A stretch of DNA of 64,000 bases, taken from the NCBI RefSeq assembly GCF_900103635.1, contig NZ_FMXK01000008.1:62001-126000 (forward strand), read 5' to 3'. The notes beneath the pieces are model-generated. The model did not search any database and was not told where the DNA came from. It was given only the letters and a program-made list of their open reading frames with translations. Numbering within the stretch: position 1 is the first letter of the stretch; each line of letters begins with the position of its first letter. The stretch comes from Butyrivibrio sp. INlla18. Its GTDB lineage: Bacteria > Bacillota > Clostridia > Lachnospirales > Lachnospiraceae. Position numbers and translations under genes: made by a program. This document shows positions 32,627 through 41,783 of this stretch, piece after piece.

Positions 32627-34114
32627 ATGGGAAAAGAAACAGGATTTCTTGAATATACAAGAACAAATAATAAAGATGTACCACCAGAGGAGAGAATTCT
32701 ACACTTTGAAGAATTCCATACACCTCTTGATACAGAATCACGCAGAAAGCAGGCAGCTAGATGTATGAACTGCGGTGTTCCATTCTGTCAGTCAGCTATG
32801 AACCTTGGGGGCATGGTAACAGGCTGCCCTCTTCATAATCTCATTCCTGAGTGGAACGATGAGATCTATAAAGGCCATGAGAAGCACGCTTTTGACAGAC
32901 TTCACAAAACCAGTAACTTTCCTGAGTTTACTGGAAGGGTTTGCCCTGCTCTTTGTGAAAAAGCCTGCATGTGCGGACAAAATGGCGATGCAGTAACGGT
33001 TCATGACAACGAGCTGTATCTGGTAGAGACAGCCTTTGCAAAGGGTTATATCAAACCTTTGATACCAACTATCAGAAGCGGCAAAAAAGTTGCTGTCATA
33101 GGAGCAGGTCCTTCAGGACTTGCTGTCGCAGATGACTTAAATCACAGAGGACATCACGTAGAGGTCTTTGAAAGAGAAGATGAAGTCGGCGGTCTTCTCA
33201 TGTATGGAATTCCAAATATGAAGCTTGATAAGAGCGTTATAAAGCGCAGAAGAAAGCTTATGGAAGCTGAAGGAGTTGTATTCCATACACGCGTAAACGT
33301 AACCAAGGAAGAGAGCACAGCTCTTTTGAGCAAATTCGATGCAGTAGTTCTATGCTGCGGCGCCAAGAAGGCAAGACCACTTCCTGTAGCAGATCCAGAG
33401 AAGGTAAAGGGCGTTTACTACGCAGTAGATTTCCTTACAAAGACCACAAAAGCCCTTATGAAGGCAGAGAATAGAACAGTAGAAGCTCTTAAGGAAGAAG
33501 GTGGATATATAGACGCAGCAGGCAAAAATGTCGTCATCGTCGGTGGTGGTGATACTGGTAACGACTGTATCGGAACTGTCATCAGAATGGGTGCAAAGTC
33601 AGTTACAGCCCTTGAGATGATGCCAAAGCCACCTGTCACAAGAGCAGCAAATAATCCATGGCCAGAGTGGCCAAAGGTCTTAAAGACAGATTATGGCCAT
33701 GAAGAGGCTATCCACGTATTTGGATCTGACCCAAGAGTTTATGAGACCACTGTAAAGAGCGTAACTACTGACAAGAAGGGTAATATCAAGCAGATCGAGA
33801 CAGTGAAAGTAGGATTTAAGGGTGGAAAACTTGTTCAGATAGCAGGAACAGAAAAGACTCTTAAATGCGATATTCTTTTGATCGCAGCTGGATTTATTGG
33901 CTGTGAAGATTATTCAGCAGAAGCTTTTTCTCTTAAGACCAGCCAGAGAGGAACTATCGTAACTGATATTGATAGCTACCACATTCCTAACACTAAAGTC
34001 TTTAGTGCAGGAGACATGCACAGAGGTCAGTCCCTTGTTGTATGGGCAATTGCAGAGGGTAAAGCCTGTGCAAAAGAGGTTGATGAGTACCTTATGGGTT
34101 ATACAAATCTATAA
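32627..34114 (+). CDS. gltD: Glutamate synthase (NADPH) small subunit
   Basis: 495 residues from ATG 32627, six bases after an in-frame TTG; AGGAGA precedes both. The N-terminal iron-sulfur region has CMNCGVPFCQ and GCPLHNLIP, then CPALCEKAC. FAD binding is in VIGAGPSGLAVADDL, and NAD(P)H binding in VVIVGGGDTGNDCIGT. It passes electrons from NADPH to GltB. Final gene of the nitrogen operon, followed by a hairpin. Confidence 0.96.
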   Translation: MGKETGFLEYTRTNNKDVPPEERILHFEEFHTPLDTESRRKQAARCMNCGVPFCQSAMNLGGMVTGCPLHNLIPEWNDEIYKGHEKHAFDRLHKTSNFPEFTGRVCPALCEKACMCGQNGDAVTVHDNELYLVETAFAKGYIKPLIPTIRSGKKVAVIGAGPSGLAVADDLNHRGHHVEVFEREDEVGGLLMYGIPNMKLDKSVIKRRRKLMEAEGVVFHTRVNVTKEESTALLSKFDAVVLCCGAKKARPLPVADPEKVKGVYYAVDFLTKTTKALMKAENRTVEALKEEGGYIDAAGKNVVIVGGGDTGNDCIGTVIRMGAKSVTALEMMPKPPVTRAANNPWPEWPKVLKTDYGHEEAIHVFGSDPRVYETTVKSVTTDKKGNIKQIETVKVGFKGGKLVQIAGTEKTLKCDILLIAAGFIGCEDYSAEAFSLKTSQRGTIVTDIDSYHIPNTKVFSAGDMHRGQSLVVWAIAEGKACAKEVDEYLMGYTNL

Positions 34115-34123
34115 AAACGTGAA

Positions 34124-34157
34124 AAAGAGTGCTTCTCGGAAAGAGGAGCACTCTTTA
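34124..34157 (+). terminator. Terminator of the nitrogen operon
   Basis: AAAGAGTGCTTCTC and GAGGAGCACTCTTT form a strong stem. The T-run after it is short (TTTAGTTT). Confidence 0.8.
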
Positions 34158-34258
34158 GTTTAATGAACTGTTTACTATAATTTAATAAAGTGAATTAACG
34201 TAATATGGTATATTAATATAAGTAACAGTTGTTTTTTTCATATCCGGAGAGCACATAT

Positions 34259-35671
34259 ATGTGGAAACGTGCACAGGAGCGATTCCGTACACGAAGCCTT
34301 GTGGCAACCATTGTACTTATGGCTGCGATATTCATTGCTTCCATAATTTATGTTTTTTATGTGCGGGATTACACCAGGCAGCAGAGCTACATAAAGCTTC
34401 AGCAAGCCACCGAGGAAACAGTTGAATCCATCGAGGGTCAGTTTCGTGCGGACCGAAATATGTTGCGTCTTATCTCTAGGATCATCTCAGAAACAGATGT
34501 ATCTCTCCGTTCTCTTAGTATTTCCAAGTATATGAACTTATATGATGTAAATGCTGGTGTATCTGATGTAGGTATTCTTATGCGGGACAATATGGTCGTA
34601 AGAATAGACGGCGCAGATACGGATGCTACAGGCATTTTAGATTTTAATAAAGTAAAAGAAAAAGGCGAGCATCTGTCAACTCTTCAAAAGGATCTTGATA
34701 CCGATGAAGAGCTTGATATCAGAAACTTTGTTCCAATCAGAAAAGAAGGAAAGACAATAGCCTTTATCTATGGCACAACTACGCCTGAATCCATTCTTAG
34801 CGCATGGACGCCAGATATATATGATGGTCACGCTATAGTATCAATAATAGAAAGAGACACAGGTCTTTTTCTGGCTGATGGACTTGGCAGGACCAACGAG
34901 ATCTTAAAGGATACTGATTTCAAACTTGCTCAGATCACTACAAATGAGAGTATTGTTGATTCCGTTAAAAATGGAAGAAAAGGCTTTGCCATTCTTGAAA
35001 TGGCTGATGGACAGGCATATTACGTATGCTTCCTTCCTATGAATATTGCAAATTGGGAGCTTACTGTGAGCATTCCTGAAGATGATCTCTATGCAACAGT
35101 AAGACCTATGTACAGATCGCTTTATATATTCCTAGTTGCAATGACGCTGGCTCTTGTCGGTTATTTCCTATATGTCATTCACATTACGACAGGTTCTCTT
35201 ATTGGTATTGAGAGAAGAGCCAATATGGATGCACTTACTGGTCTTCAAAATCGTAACCGATATGAGTATTTTTGTCAGCATCTTCAGCAGGGAACTGAGG
35301 GAATTGCCTGTATCTATTTTGATGTAAATGGTCTTCATGAAGTCAATAATACTCAGGGTCATCTAGCAGGAGATAATATGCTCAAGACCATTGCGTCCAT
35401 CATCTGTAATGAGTTTGGCGATTCCAACACCTATAGGATAGGTGGCGACGAATTTGTTGCCTTTAGATATGAACGAGATGAACAGGCTGTCAGGAAGGAT
35501 CTTGACAGGGTGTTAAAAGAAGTTGAATCAAACGGATATCATGTGGCAAGTGGTCTAGCAATGGCTACCCCTGACAAGAAGCTTTTGACGGTTATCAAGA
35601 AGGCCGAAGAAGAAATGTATGAAAATAAGGCCAAGTACTATGAATCCATAGGAAAGGAGATGCGAGGATGA
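34259..35671 (+). CDS. Membrane-bound diguanylate cyclase with extracellular sensor
   Basis: 470 residues from ATG 34259 (CGGAGAG upstream; an in-frame TTG at 34229 is less likely). Two membrane spans at about 21-43 and 288-310 bracket a dCACHE-like extracellular domain. The GGDEF domain fills about 325-470; the catalytic motif is intact in YRIGGDEFVAF, so it should make cyclic-di-GMP. No RxxD inhibitory site was noted. The stop overlaps the ATG of the peptide-binding protein gene, implying translational coupling. Confidence 0.92.
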   Translation: MWKRAQERFRTRSLVATIVLMAAIFIASIIYVFYVRDYTRQQSYIKLQQATEETVESIEGQFRADRNMLRLISRIISETDVSLRSLSISKYMNLYDVNAGVSDVGILMRDNMVVRIDGADTDATGILDFNKVKEKGEHLSTLQKDLDTDEELDIRNFVPIRKEGKTIAFIYGTTTPESILSAWTPDIYDGHAIVSIIERDTGLFLADGLGRTNEILKDTDFKLAQITTNESIVDSVKNGRKGFAILEMADGQAYYVCFLPMNIANWELTVSIPEDDLYATVRPMYRSLYIFLVAMTLALVGYFLYVIHITTGSLIGIERRANMDALTGLQNRNRYEYFCQHLQQGTEGIACIYFDVNGLHEVNNTQGHLAGDNMLKTIASIICNEFGDSNTYRIGGDEFVAFRYERDEQAVRKDLDRVLKEVESNGYHVASGLAMATPDKKLLTVIKKAEEEMYENKAKYYESIGKEMRG

Positions 35672-37581
35672 TGAAAAGAAAATTAAAAGCATCCGCTCTC
35701 TTTATGGTAATGGTGCTTCTTTTGACAGGATGCTATGCAAAGCTTCCTGATATAGAAAATCACGAGCTCGATGATGCCTACAGAAGTGATGCAACAGTTT
35801 ATAACACACTGTATTCGTCAGAAGTTACGAACCTAAACTATCTGGTTACTAGTTCACCGGTGGATACTGTCATTACTGCCAATGTGATCGATGCCCTTGT
35901 GGACTATGACAATGAAGGAAATATCATTCCTGGACTAGCTGAGAGCTGGGAATGCACAGAGGATATGACTACATGGATATTTCATTTGCGAGATGGCATA
36001 AAGTGGGTAGATTACGAAGGAAAAGTTTACGGTGAAGTTGTGGCAGATGACTGGGTAGCGGCAGCAGAATATGTAAATAATGCCGCCAATGAAACGGATT
36101 GTCAGTATATGTATTGCACGGGCTCCGTTGTGACCGGGGCTCAGGAGTACTACGACTATACCAGATCTCTTTTGCATCCTGAGGAATATGATGTGATGCC
36201 AAAGAAGGTAGAGGCTTCAGAAATAGGCGTGGAGGCTCATGATGATAAGACACTCATTTATAAGCTTGATAAACCATGTCCATTTTTCCTTAGTGTTCTA
36301 TCTTATACATCATATCTTCCTGTTAACAGAAAGTATCTAAAGGCTGCAGGAACAATGTTTGGAAAAGATTATAAGAATGTTCTGTATAACGGAGCGTATA
36401 TTCTTCATTATTTCCAGCCTTTGGAAAAGCAGATACTTGTAAAGAACCCTCATTATTGGGATAAAGATAAGGTTTATATCGACAGGGTAGAAAATGCCTA
36501 TGACTCAGAGGCAGCTACTATTGGTGTTGAGAGATATGAGGCAGGGCTTATAGATAAGGCTGTAGTTAGTGCGGATAAATTGGAACATTATTTAACGCTT
36601 AGGTTCCATGCAGATGAGATACATGGCACGATTCCGGATTGTTCATACTCATATTTTTATGTATTTAATTTTGATCCTAATTATGACGAGGAAAATGAAC
36701 CTGATAATTGGCGCAAGGCTGTAGTAAATGAGAATTTTAGAAAAGCCATCATGAGCTCTATAGATAGAGAGGAGGTTTTATCTGTCTATGAGCCATATGA
36801 TCCAGGGAAGCTGATAAATAATACGGTCACTCCGCCAGGAGCTATCAGCATAGATGGAAAAGATTATACTAAGTTCGGTAAGTTAAGCTATTATTCCGGA
36901 AGAGATAGTTACAACAAAAATGATGCCAGGATCTATAGAGATCTTGCTAAGAGGCAGCTAAAGGAAGCAGGAGTTACATTCCCTATTAAGATCCTAATGC
37001 CTTATAATCCGTCTGTTGTGGGCTGGAAACAGGAAGTATTTACGATAAAAAAACAGCTTGAACACTCACTTGGTTCAGACTTTATAGAAGTTGTGGTAGA
37101 AGCTGGAAGTGATACGGGATTTTTGAATGCAGTTCAAAGAAGTGGAAAGTTTTCATTTATGAAGTGCAGGTGGGGAGCTGACTACGAGGATCCACAGACC
37201 TGGACAGAGCCTTTTGAGGAAGAGGATGATTATTCTTTCTGGCATCAGTGCGAGGATGAAAAGGTAAAGGAAGTCTGTGAGATATGGGAAAAACAAAAGG
37301 ACAACGCATCGGAGATAACAGACAATGAAAATCTGAGATTTGAAGCCTTTGCAGAGGCAGAACGTCTTATCCTTGACCATGCAATAGTTGTTCCATTCTC
37401 AATAATGATTGGTGATGGTTATGTTATGGACAAGATAAATGAATTTGAGAGAGAGTATTCCTCTTATGGAATGGCCAAGCAAAGGTATAAGGGATGTCAT
37501 TTATATGAGGACTCCATGGATATGGAGGAATATCAAAAAGCCTATAAAGAATGGGCGCATATAGAAGATGAAGAAGAATAA
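35668..37581 (+). CDS. Oligopeptide-binding lipoprotein (SBP_bac_5 family), orphan
   Basis: 637 residues; either ATG 35668 or ATG 35671 may be used. The lipoprotein signal ends LLLTGC. The body follows the OppA/DppA plan: NVIDALVDYDNEGNIIPGLAESW (given here in part), WIFHLRDGIKW, YNGAYILHYF and VKNPHYWDKD. No permease or ATPase gene follows, so it is not part of a complete transporter here. Its four-base overlap with a GGDEF sensor gene suggests that it could deliver a peptide signal to that sensor; this is inference. Confidence 0.9.
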   Translation: MMKRKLKASALFMVMVLLLTGCYAKLPDIENHELDDAYRSDATVYNTLYSSEVTNLNYLVTSSPVDTVITANVIDALVDYDNEGNIIPGLAESWECTEDMTTWIFHLRDGIKWVDYEGKVYGEVVADDWVAAAEYVNNAANETDCQYMYCTGSVVTGAQEYYDYTRSLLHPEEYDVMPKKVEASEIGVEAHDDKTLIYKLDKPCPFFLSVLSYTSYLPVNRKYLKAAGTMFGKDYKNVLYNGAYILHYFQPLEKQILVKNPHYWDKDKVYIDRVENAYDSEAATIGVERYEAGLIDKAVVSADKLEHYLTLRFHADEIHGTIPDCSYSYFYVFNFDPNYDEENEPDNWRKAVVNENFRKAIMSSIDREEVLSVYEPYDPGKLINNTVTPPGAISIDGKDYTKFGKLSYYSGRDSYNKNDARIYRDLAKRQLKEAGVTFPIKILMPYNPSVVGWKQEVFTIKKQLEHSLGSDFIEVVVEAGSDTGFLNAVQRSGKFSFMKCRWGADYEDPQTWTEPFEEEDDYSFWHQCEDEKVKEVCEIWEKQKDNASEITDNENLRFEAFAEAERLILDHAIVVPFSIMIGDGYVMDKINEFEREYSSYGMAKQRYKGCHLYEDSMDMEEYQKAYKEWAHIEDEEE

Positions 37582-37617
37582 AAAAGGCTGGTCTCTTATA
37601 TAGGAGACCAGCTTTTA
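37582..37617. terminator. Bidirectional terminator between the peptide-binding gene and mgtE
   Basis: GCTGGTCTC and GAGACCAGC pair around 8 bases; TTTTATA follows on the plus strand and a T6 run follows on the minus strand, so it can serve both converging genes. Confidence 0.88.
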
Positions 37618-37628
37618 TACTTGGTATG

Positions 37629-38993
37629 TTATGCCACCAAATGCAGCATCCTTGTTGCAATGTTGAAGTAAACAAGGAGTGACAGTGCATCTACGATTGT
37701 TGTGATAAATGGACTTGCCATTACCGCAGGGTCAAATCCCACCTTGGAAGCCAGCATAGGAAGGCAGCAGCCCACCAACTTGGCAATAAGCACTACGAAC
37801 AAGAGAGTAAGGCAGATAACTGCTGCAACTGTAATAGTAACTCTGTCTAGTAGTATCAGCTTCAAAAAGTTTGCACATGCAAGGGTAAGTCCGCAGAGAA
37901 CAGCAACTCTGATCTCTTTCCAGATGATCTTGAAAATATCTTCAAACTCAATCTCTTTAAGTGAAAGTCCACGAATAATTGAAACACTTGCCTGTGAACC
38001 GGCGTTTCCGCCTGTGTCCATCAGCATTGGGATGTATGCTGTAAGTACTACATATGCTGAAAGGGCGTCTTCAAAGCCTGTAATGATAGCGCCTGTAAAG
38101 GTGGCACTTATCATCAGGAATAATAGCCAAGGGATACGATTCTTGTAGGTCTCAAAGATGCCAACCTTTGGATAAGGCTTGTCTGATGGCACAATAGCAG
38201 CCATCTTCTCGATATCCTCTGTAGCCTCTTCTTCAAGAATGTCCACAACGTCATCGATGGTGATGATACCAACCATACGACTCTCATTGTCTACAACAGG
38301 CATTGCTGTGAATCCGTATTTCTGGAACATACGGGCAGCTTCTTCCTGGTCAGTCATGGTATTGATGCTGATGACATTGGTGTTCATGATGTCGCCGATG
38401 ACTTCATCAGGCTTCATAATGAGCAAATATCTAAGAGCAACAGTACCAACCAGAACTTTTTGCTTGGTAACAACATAACAAATGTTGATAGTCTCAGAAT
38501 CTACGCCCTTTTGTCTGATTCTCTCTATGGCATCAGTAACAGTCATATCTTCTCTGAGGTCTACATACTCCACAGTCATGATAGATCCGGCAGAGTCCTC
38601 AGGATACTGTAGCAGATGATTGATATCAGCTCTGGTTTCAGGGCTTGCGTTGGCCAAAATGCGCTTAACTACGTTTGCTGGCATCTCTTCCAAGAGGTCA
38701 GTAGCATCATCGGCCATCAGATTGTCAATAATGTTGGATGCTTCTCGATCGGACAGTGAACGGATGATATACTGCTGGTCATCCAGTTCCAGATCGGCAA
38801 ATACGTCAGCAGCCATGTCTTTTGGGAGGATTCTGAACATCTTAAGAGAATCCTCATCCTCCATCTCTCCCATAGCAGCAGCGATATCTACTGTGTTCAT
38901 CTCGGAGATGGTCTGACGAAGCTTGGTATATTGCCTAGATTCAAGAAGTTCCTGTAAGATTTCTACGATTGTCTTCTCTTCTTGTAATTCCAT
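37629..38993 (-). CDS. mgtE: MgtE-family magnesium transporter
   Basis: 454 residues, normal size. The N-terminal helical domain (about 15-130), two CBS domains (about 135-255; MTVEYVDLREDMTVTDAIE and VISINTMTDQEEAARMFQKY, separately) and a five-span channel (about 285-454) with the pore text AYIPMLMDTGGNAGSQAS, of which the NAGSQ turn is conserved. It lets Mg2+ in, gated by Mg2+ bound to the N and CBS domains. GGAGATTACC precedes the ATG at 38993. A short upstream ORF overlaps its first ten codons in another frame. Confidence 0.95.
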   Translation of the reverse strand: MELQEEKTIVEILQELLESRQYTKLRQTISEMNTVDIAAAMGEMEDEDSLKMFRILPKDMAADVFADLELDDQQYIIRSLSDREASNIIDNLMADDATDLLEEMPANVVKRILANASPETRADINHLLQYPEDSAGSIMTVEYVDLREDMTVTDAIERIRQKGVDSETINICYVVTKQKVLVGTVALRYLLIMKPDEVIGDIMNTNVISINTMTDQEEAARMFQKYGFTAMPVVDNESRMVGIITIDDVVDILEEEATEDIEKMAAIVPSDKPYPKVGIFETYKNRIPWLLFLMISATFTGAIITGFEDALSAYVVLTAYIPMLMDTGGNAGSQASVSIIRGLSLKEIEFEDIFKIIWKEIRVAVLCGLTLACANFLKLILLDRVTITVAAVICLTLLFVVLIAKLVGCCLPMLASKVGFDPAVMASPFITTIVDALSLLVYFNIATRMLHLVA

Positions 38994-39082
38994 GGTAATC
39001 TCCTATGAATTTGGTTGGCGGTTAATATGGTACTTCGACCAGGAGCAGAATCGCTACTGCAATTATGTGAATCTGACTTCAT
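38963..39082 (-). CDS. 39-residue upstream ORF overlapping the start of mgtE
   Basis: ATG at 39082 follows AAAGGTGGTGG, a very good ribosome site. The product begins MKSDSHNCSSDSAPGRSTIL and ends in a basic run KKRRQS, stopping 31 bases inside mgtE in a different frame. Leader peptides that sense Mg2+ through ribosome behaviour are known for mgtA (MgtL). This one is Ser/Asp-rich at first and could control mgtE by coupling; the idea is inferred from position only. Confidence 0.5.
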   Translation of the reverse strand: MKSDSHNCSSDSAPGRSTILTANQIHRRLPWNYKKRRQS

Positions 39083-39106
39083 AAAAACCACCACCTTTCA
39101 TACGAG

Positions 39107-39144
39107 ATTTTGTGAGTTAACTGTAACACAATTTTTCACAAAAA
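39107..39144 (-). promoter_or_regulatory. Hairpin in the mgtE leader
   Basis: ATTTTGTGA and TCACAAAAAT pair around 20 bases, directly before the ribosome site of the upstream ORF. The M-box riboswitch sequence was not found here. Confidence 0.4.
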
Positions 39145-39179
39145 TAAACCTTGAAGATTGATTAATTTGCATAGAGATC

Positions 39180-39208
39180 AGGATAAAAAAACAACGAATA
39201 CATTACAA
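39180..39208 (-). promoter_or_regulatory. Possible mgtE promoter
   Basis: On the minus strand TTGTAA (39208-39203), 17 bases, TATCCT (39185-39180). The rest of 39209-39345 is AT-rich and should hold the divergent promoter for the 39346 gene; I saw no clear hexamer pair for it. Confidence 0.4.
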
Positions 39209-39345
39209 AATTAATCTATTTCTAAAAAATACATTAATTTTGTCATCTTGCAATAACGCGCCAACGTGATAAAGTATTCCTTAATTATTTTTTATGTAAC
39301 CTTTCTGATATTAATTTCTTAAGGTCGTGAACGTGGAGGGGGCAG

Positions 39346-39906
39346 ATGGCAATATCATCTGATGAATATTTAAGTGAACTCTTAGGCCGCTATCAGGCCA
39401 ATTTCGACATAACCAAAGACTTTACCCTGGGAGATAAGACATATCCCGCCTATGCATGGTTCTTTTCATTTGGAGAGAAGTACGTTCTAAAGAAGGAAGC
39501 TCAGCTATGGGCAATAAGAGCCTATGAGCATGTGCTGTTTATCAAGACGGATATGGTGTCAAAAGATCTTTTGCAGGAAATAAGACAGACAATAGAAGAT
39601 CATGTGGAACCAGAGCTTGTAAGACGCGGAGAAAAGTATCCGGAAAAGGACCACATGTGTACCTACATGACATTCGTCATCATTTCTGATAGGACCCCTG
39701 ACAAGGAGTTGCAAAAAGAAATAAAGAGATTTAAGTACGACAAAGGATATCTCTTTAATTTCAGGGGACATAGCGAAGGAAAGCTGGCCTGTGCATGCCT
39801 TGACAGTAAGGAAGTCTTTACTAACTACAGTGGAAAAGAGTTGAAAGAACTCTTAACCGATATATTCAAGACCCAGAGGGGTACTAAGGAGGAGAAAGTT
39901 TCATGA
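39346..39906 (+). CDS. Uncharacterised cytoplasmic protein coupled to CstA
   Basis: 186 residues, soluble, with many aromatic and charged residues (YPAYAWFFSFGEKYVLKKEA, then HMCTYMTFVIISDRTPDKEL). There is no signal or membrane span. No family recognised. Its stop overlaps the cstA ATG by four bases (ATGA), so the two proteins are made together; a regulatory or accessory role for CstA is a reasonable guess. GAGGGGG precedes the start. Confidence 0.75.
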   Translation: MAISSDEYLSELLGRYQANFDITKDFTLGDKTYPAYAWFFSFGEKYVLKKEAQLWAIRAYEHVLFIKTDMVSKDLLQEIRQTIEDHVEPELVRRGEKYPEKDHMCTYMTFVIISDRTPDKELQKEIKRFKYDKGYLFNFRGHSEGKLACACLDSKEVFTNYSGKELKELLTDIFKTQRGTKEEKVS

Positions 39907-41651
39907 ATGCAGCATTATTGTTGATCGTTAGTGCGGCAATTCTCGTAGCAGGTTATGTACTCTACGGCGGATGGCTTGCCAAGCAGTGGGGTATCGATCC
40001 AAAGAGGAAGACACCAGCACACGAATTAAAGGATGGTATGGACTATGTTCCAGCTAAGACACCAGTAGTTATGGGACATCATTTTTCATCAATTGCGGGA
40101 GCAGGCCCAATTAACGGACCTATTCAGGCAGCAGTTTTTGGTTGGGTTCCAGTTCTTTTATGGGTGCTTATCGGTGGTATTTTCTTTGGTGGCGTCCATG
40201 ATTTCGGAGCTCTTTTTGCATCACTTCGTCACAAGGGACAGTCTATCGGTGAGATCATCGATGACACTATGGGCAAGACAGCCAAGAGATTATTCCTTAC
40301 ATTTGGCTATCTGACACTTCTTCTTGTAGTTGCAGCTTTTAGCTCTATCGTAGCTAGTACCTTTGGTACAACAACTGCAGCAGGAACTCCTGTTGAGGGC
40401 GCAACACTTGCAGCTAATGAGTCAACAGCCATGATCTCATTCTTGTTCATCGTTCTTGCTATAGCTTTTGGATTCTTTGTATATCGTAAGAATGCACCAA
40501 TCGCGGTTGCATCAGTAGTTGGTTGCCTTGGAATCATTGCAATCGTAGCAATTGGACTTAATTTCCATCCAATCTCTCTCACATATAACACATGGATGTG
40601 GGTGGTTGGAGCATATATTCTTGTAGCTTCTGTAACTCCAGTTTGGATCTTGTTACAGCCAAGAGATTACCTTAGTTCATTCCTTCTCTATTTCATGATC
40701 GGAGCAGGACTTATCGCAGTTATCGGAGCAGTTATGGCTGGTCAGGGAAGCTTCTCAGTTCCAGCATTTGGAGATGCAGCACTTAAGGGAACTGGCGTAT
40801 TTACAACAGGAACTGCATTCCCAGCTCTTTTTGTAACCATTGCCTGCGGAGCTATTTCTGGATTCCACTCATTGGTTTCATCAGGAACATCTGCCAAGCA
40901 GCTTGATAACGAAAAGAATGCTAGACCTGTAGCATATGGTTCAATGCTCATTGAGTGTCTTGTAGCAGTTATCTCACTTTGTGCTATTGGATTTGTATGG
41001 GCAGCAGCTGCTGACGGTACATATGCAAGCCCAACTCAGGTATTTGCTGGCGGACTTTCATCTATGATCGCTACATTTGCTCCGGGAGCACAGAACATTA
41101 TGTATCAGATGCTGATCCTTGCAGTTTCTGTATTCTGTCTCACATCACTTGATACAGCAACAAGACTTGCAAGATACATGTTCCAGGAATTCTTCCTTGA
41201 GCAGGGACAGACAGCCAAGGATGCAACAGGATACAAAAAAGTATTTGCTAATCCTTATGTTGCTACAGCTATCACGGTAGTATTGGGCGTAAGCCTTGGT
41301 ATGACAGGCTATACTAAGATCTGGCCTTTGTTTGGCGCTGCCAACCAGCTTCTTGCAGCTATCGGACTTCTTGCAGTTTGCACATGGCTTGGTTCTGTAG
41401 GCAAGAATAACAAGATGTTCTATATTCCTATGGTATTTATGCTTGCAGTAACAGTTTGCTCACTAGTTCAGACGATCACAGCCAAGATGAAAGCTTATGC
41501 TAGCGGAGCAGCAGATTTTTGGGCACTTATCCAGTCTGCAATTGCAGTGCTTCTTGTTGTGCTTTCACTTGTACTTGCCTTCATCGCAGCAAAGACACTT
41601 ATCAAGCAGTATCAAGACAAGAAAAATGATAAGGCCGAAGAGGTAGCTTAA
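39903..41651 (+). CDS. cstA: CstA-family carbon starvation protein (pyruvate/peptide transporter)
   Basis: 582 residues with about 16 hydrophobic spans. Family text includes GHHFSSIAGAGPINGPIQA (first part) and GGIFFGGVHDFGALFASLRHKG (in part), SIGEIIDDTMG, and TSLDTATRLARYMFQE. E. coli CstA and its relative BtsT import peptides and pyruvate. This one belongs to the shorter CstA group. AGGAGGAGAAAG precedes the start, inside the end of the previous gene. Confidence 0.93.
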   Translation: MNAALLLIVSAAILVAGYVLYGGWLAKQWGIDPKRKTPAHELKDGMDYVPAKTPVVMGHHFSSIAGAGPINGPIQAAVFGWVPVLLWVLIGGIFFGGVHDFGALFASLRHKGQSIGEIIDDTMGKTAKRLFLTFGYLTLLLVVAAFSSIVASTFGTTTAAGTPVEGATLAANESTAMISFLFIVLAIAFGFFVYRKNAPIAVASVVGCLGIIAIVAIGLNFHPISLTYNTWMWVVGAYILVASVTPVWILLQPRDYLSSFLLYFMIGAGLIAVIGAVMAGQGSFSVPAFGDAALKGTGVFTTGTAFPALFVTIACGAISGFHSLVSSGTSAKQLDNEKNARPVAYGSMLIECLVAVISLCAIGFVWAAAADGTYASPTQVFAGGLSSMIATFAPGAQNIMYQMLILAVSVFCLTSLDTATRLARYMFQEFFLEQGQTAKDATGYKKVFANPYVATAITVVLGVSLGMTGYTKIWPLFGAANQLLAAIGLLAVCTWLGSVGKNNKMFYIPMVFMLAVTVCSLVQTITAKMKAYASGAADFWALIQSAIAVLLVVLSLVLAFIAAKTLIKQYQDKKNDKAEEVA

Positions 41652-41701
41652 AACAAAAATTCGTTGAATAATATCCTATATAGAGTTATTATATTTATAA
41701 C

Positions 41702-41742
41702 AAAACTAGGTTTTACTAATCGCTGTAAGGCCTAGTTTTTTC
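41702..41742 (+). terminator. Terminator after cstA, in front of the PTS genes
   Basis: AAAACTAGG and CCTAGTTTT pair around 20 bases and end in T-rich sequence. It may simply end cstA, or serve as an attenuator for the PTS operon, whose start lies 40 bases on; no clear antiterminator (RAT) site was recognised. Confidence 0.7.
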
Positions 41743-41783
41743 TTTCTAAGCCAGTTGACCGGTTTGTGTTGGAGGGGGATTCT

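Noticed and set aside
38994-39345. M-box magnesium riboswitch upstream of mgtE
   Set aside because: The conserved M-box sequence elements are not present on the minus strand; an upstream ORF and simple hairpin are found instead.
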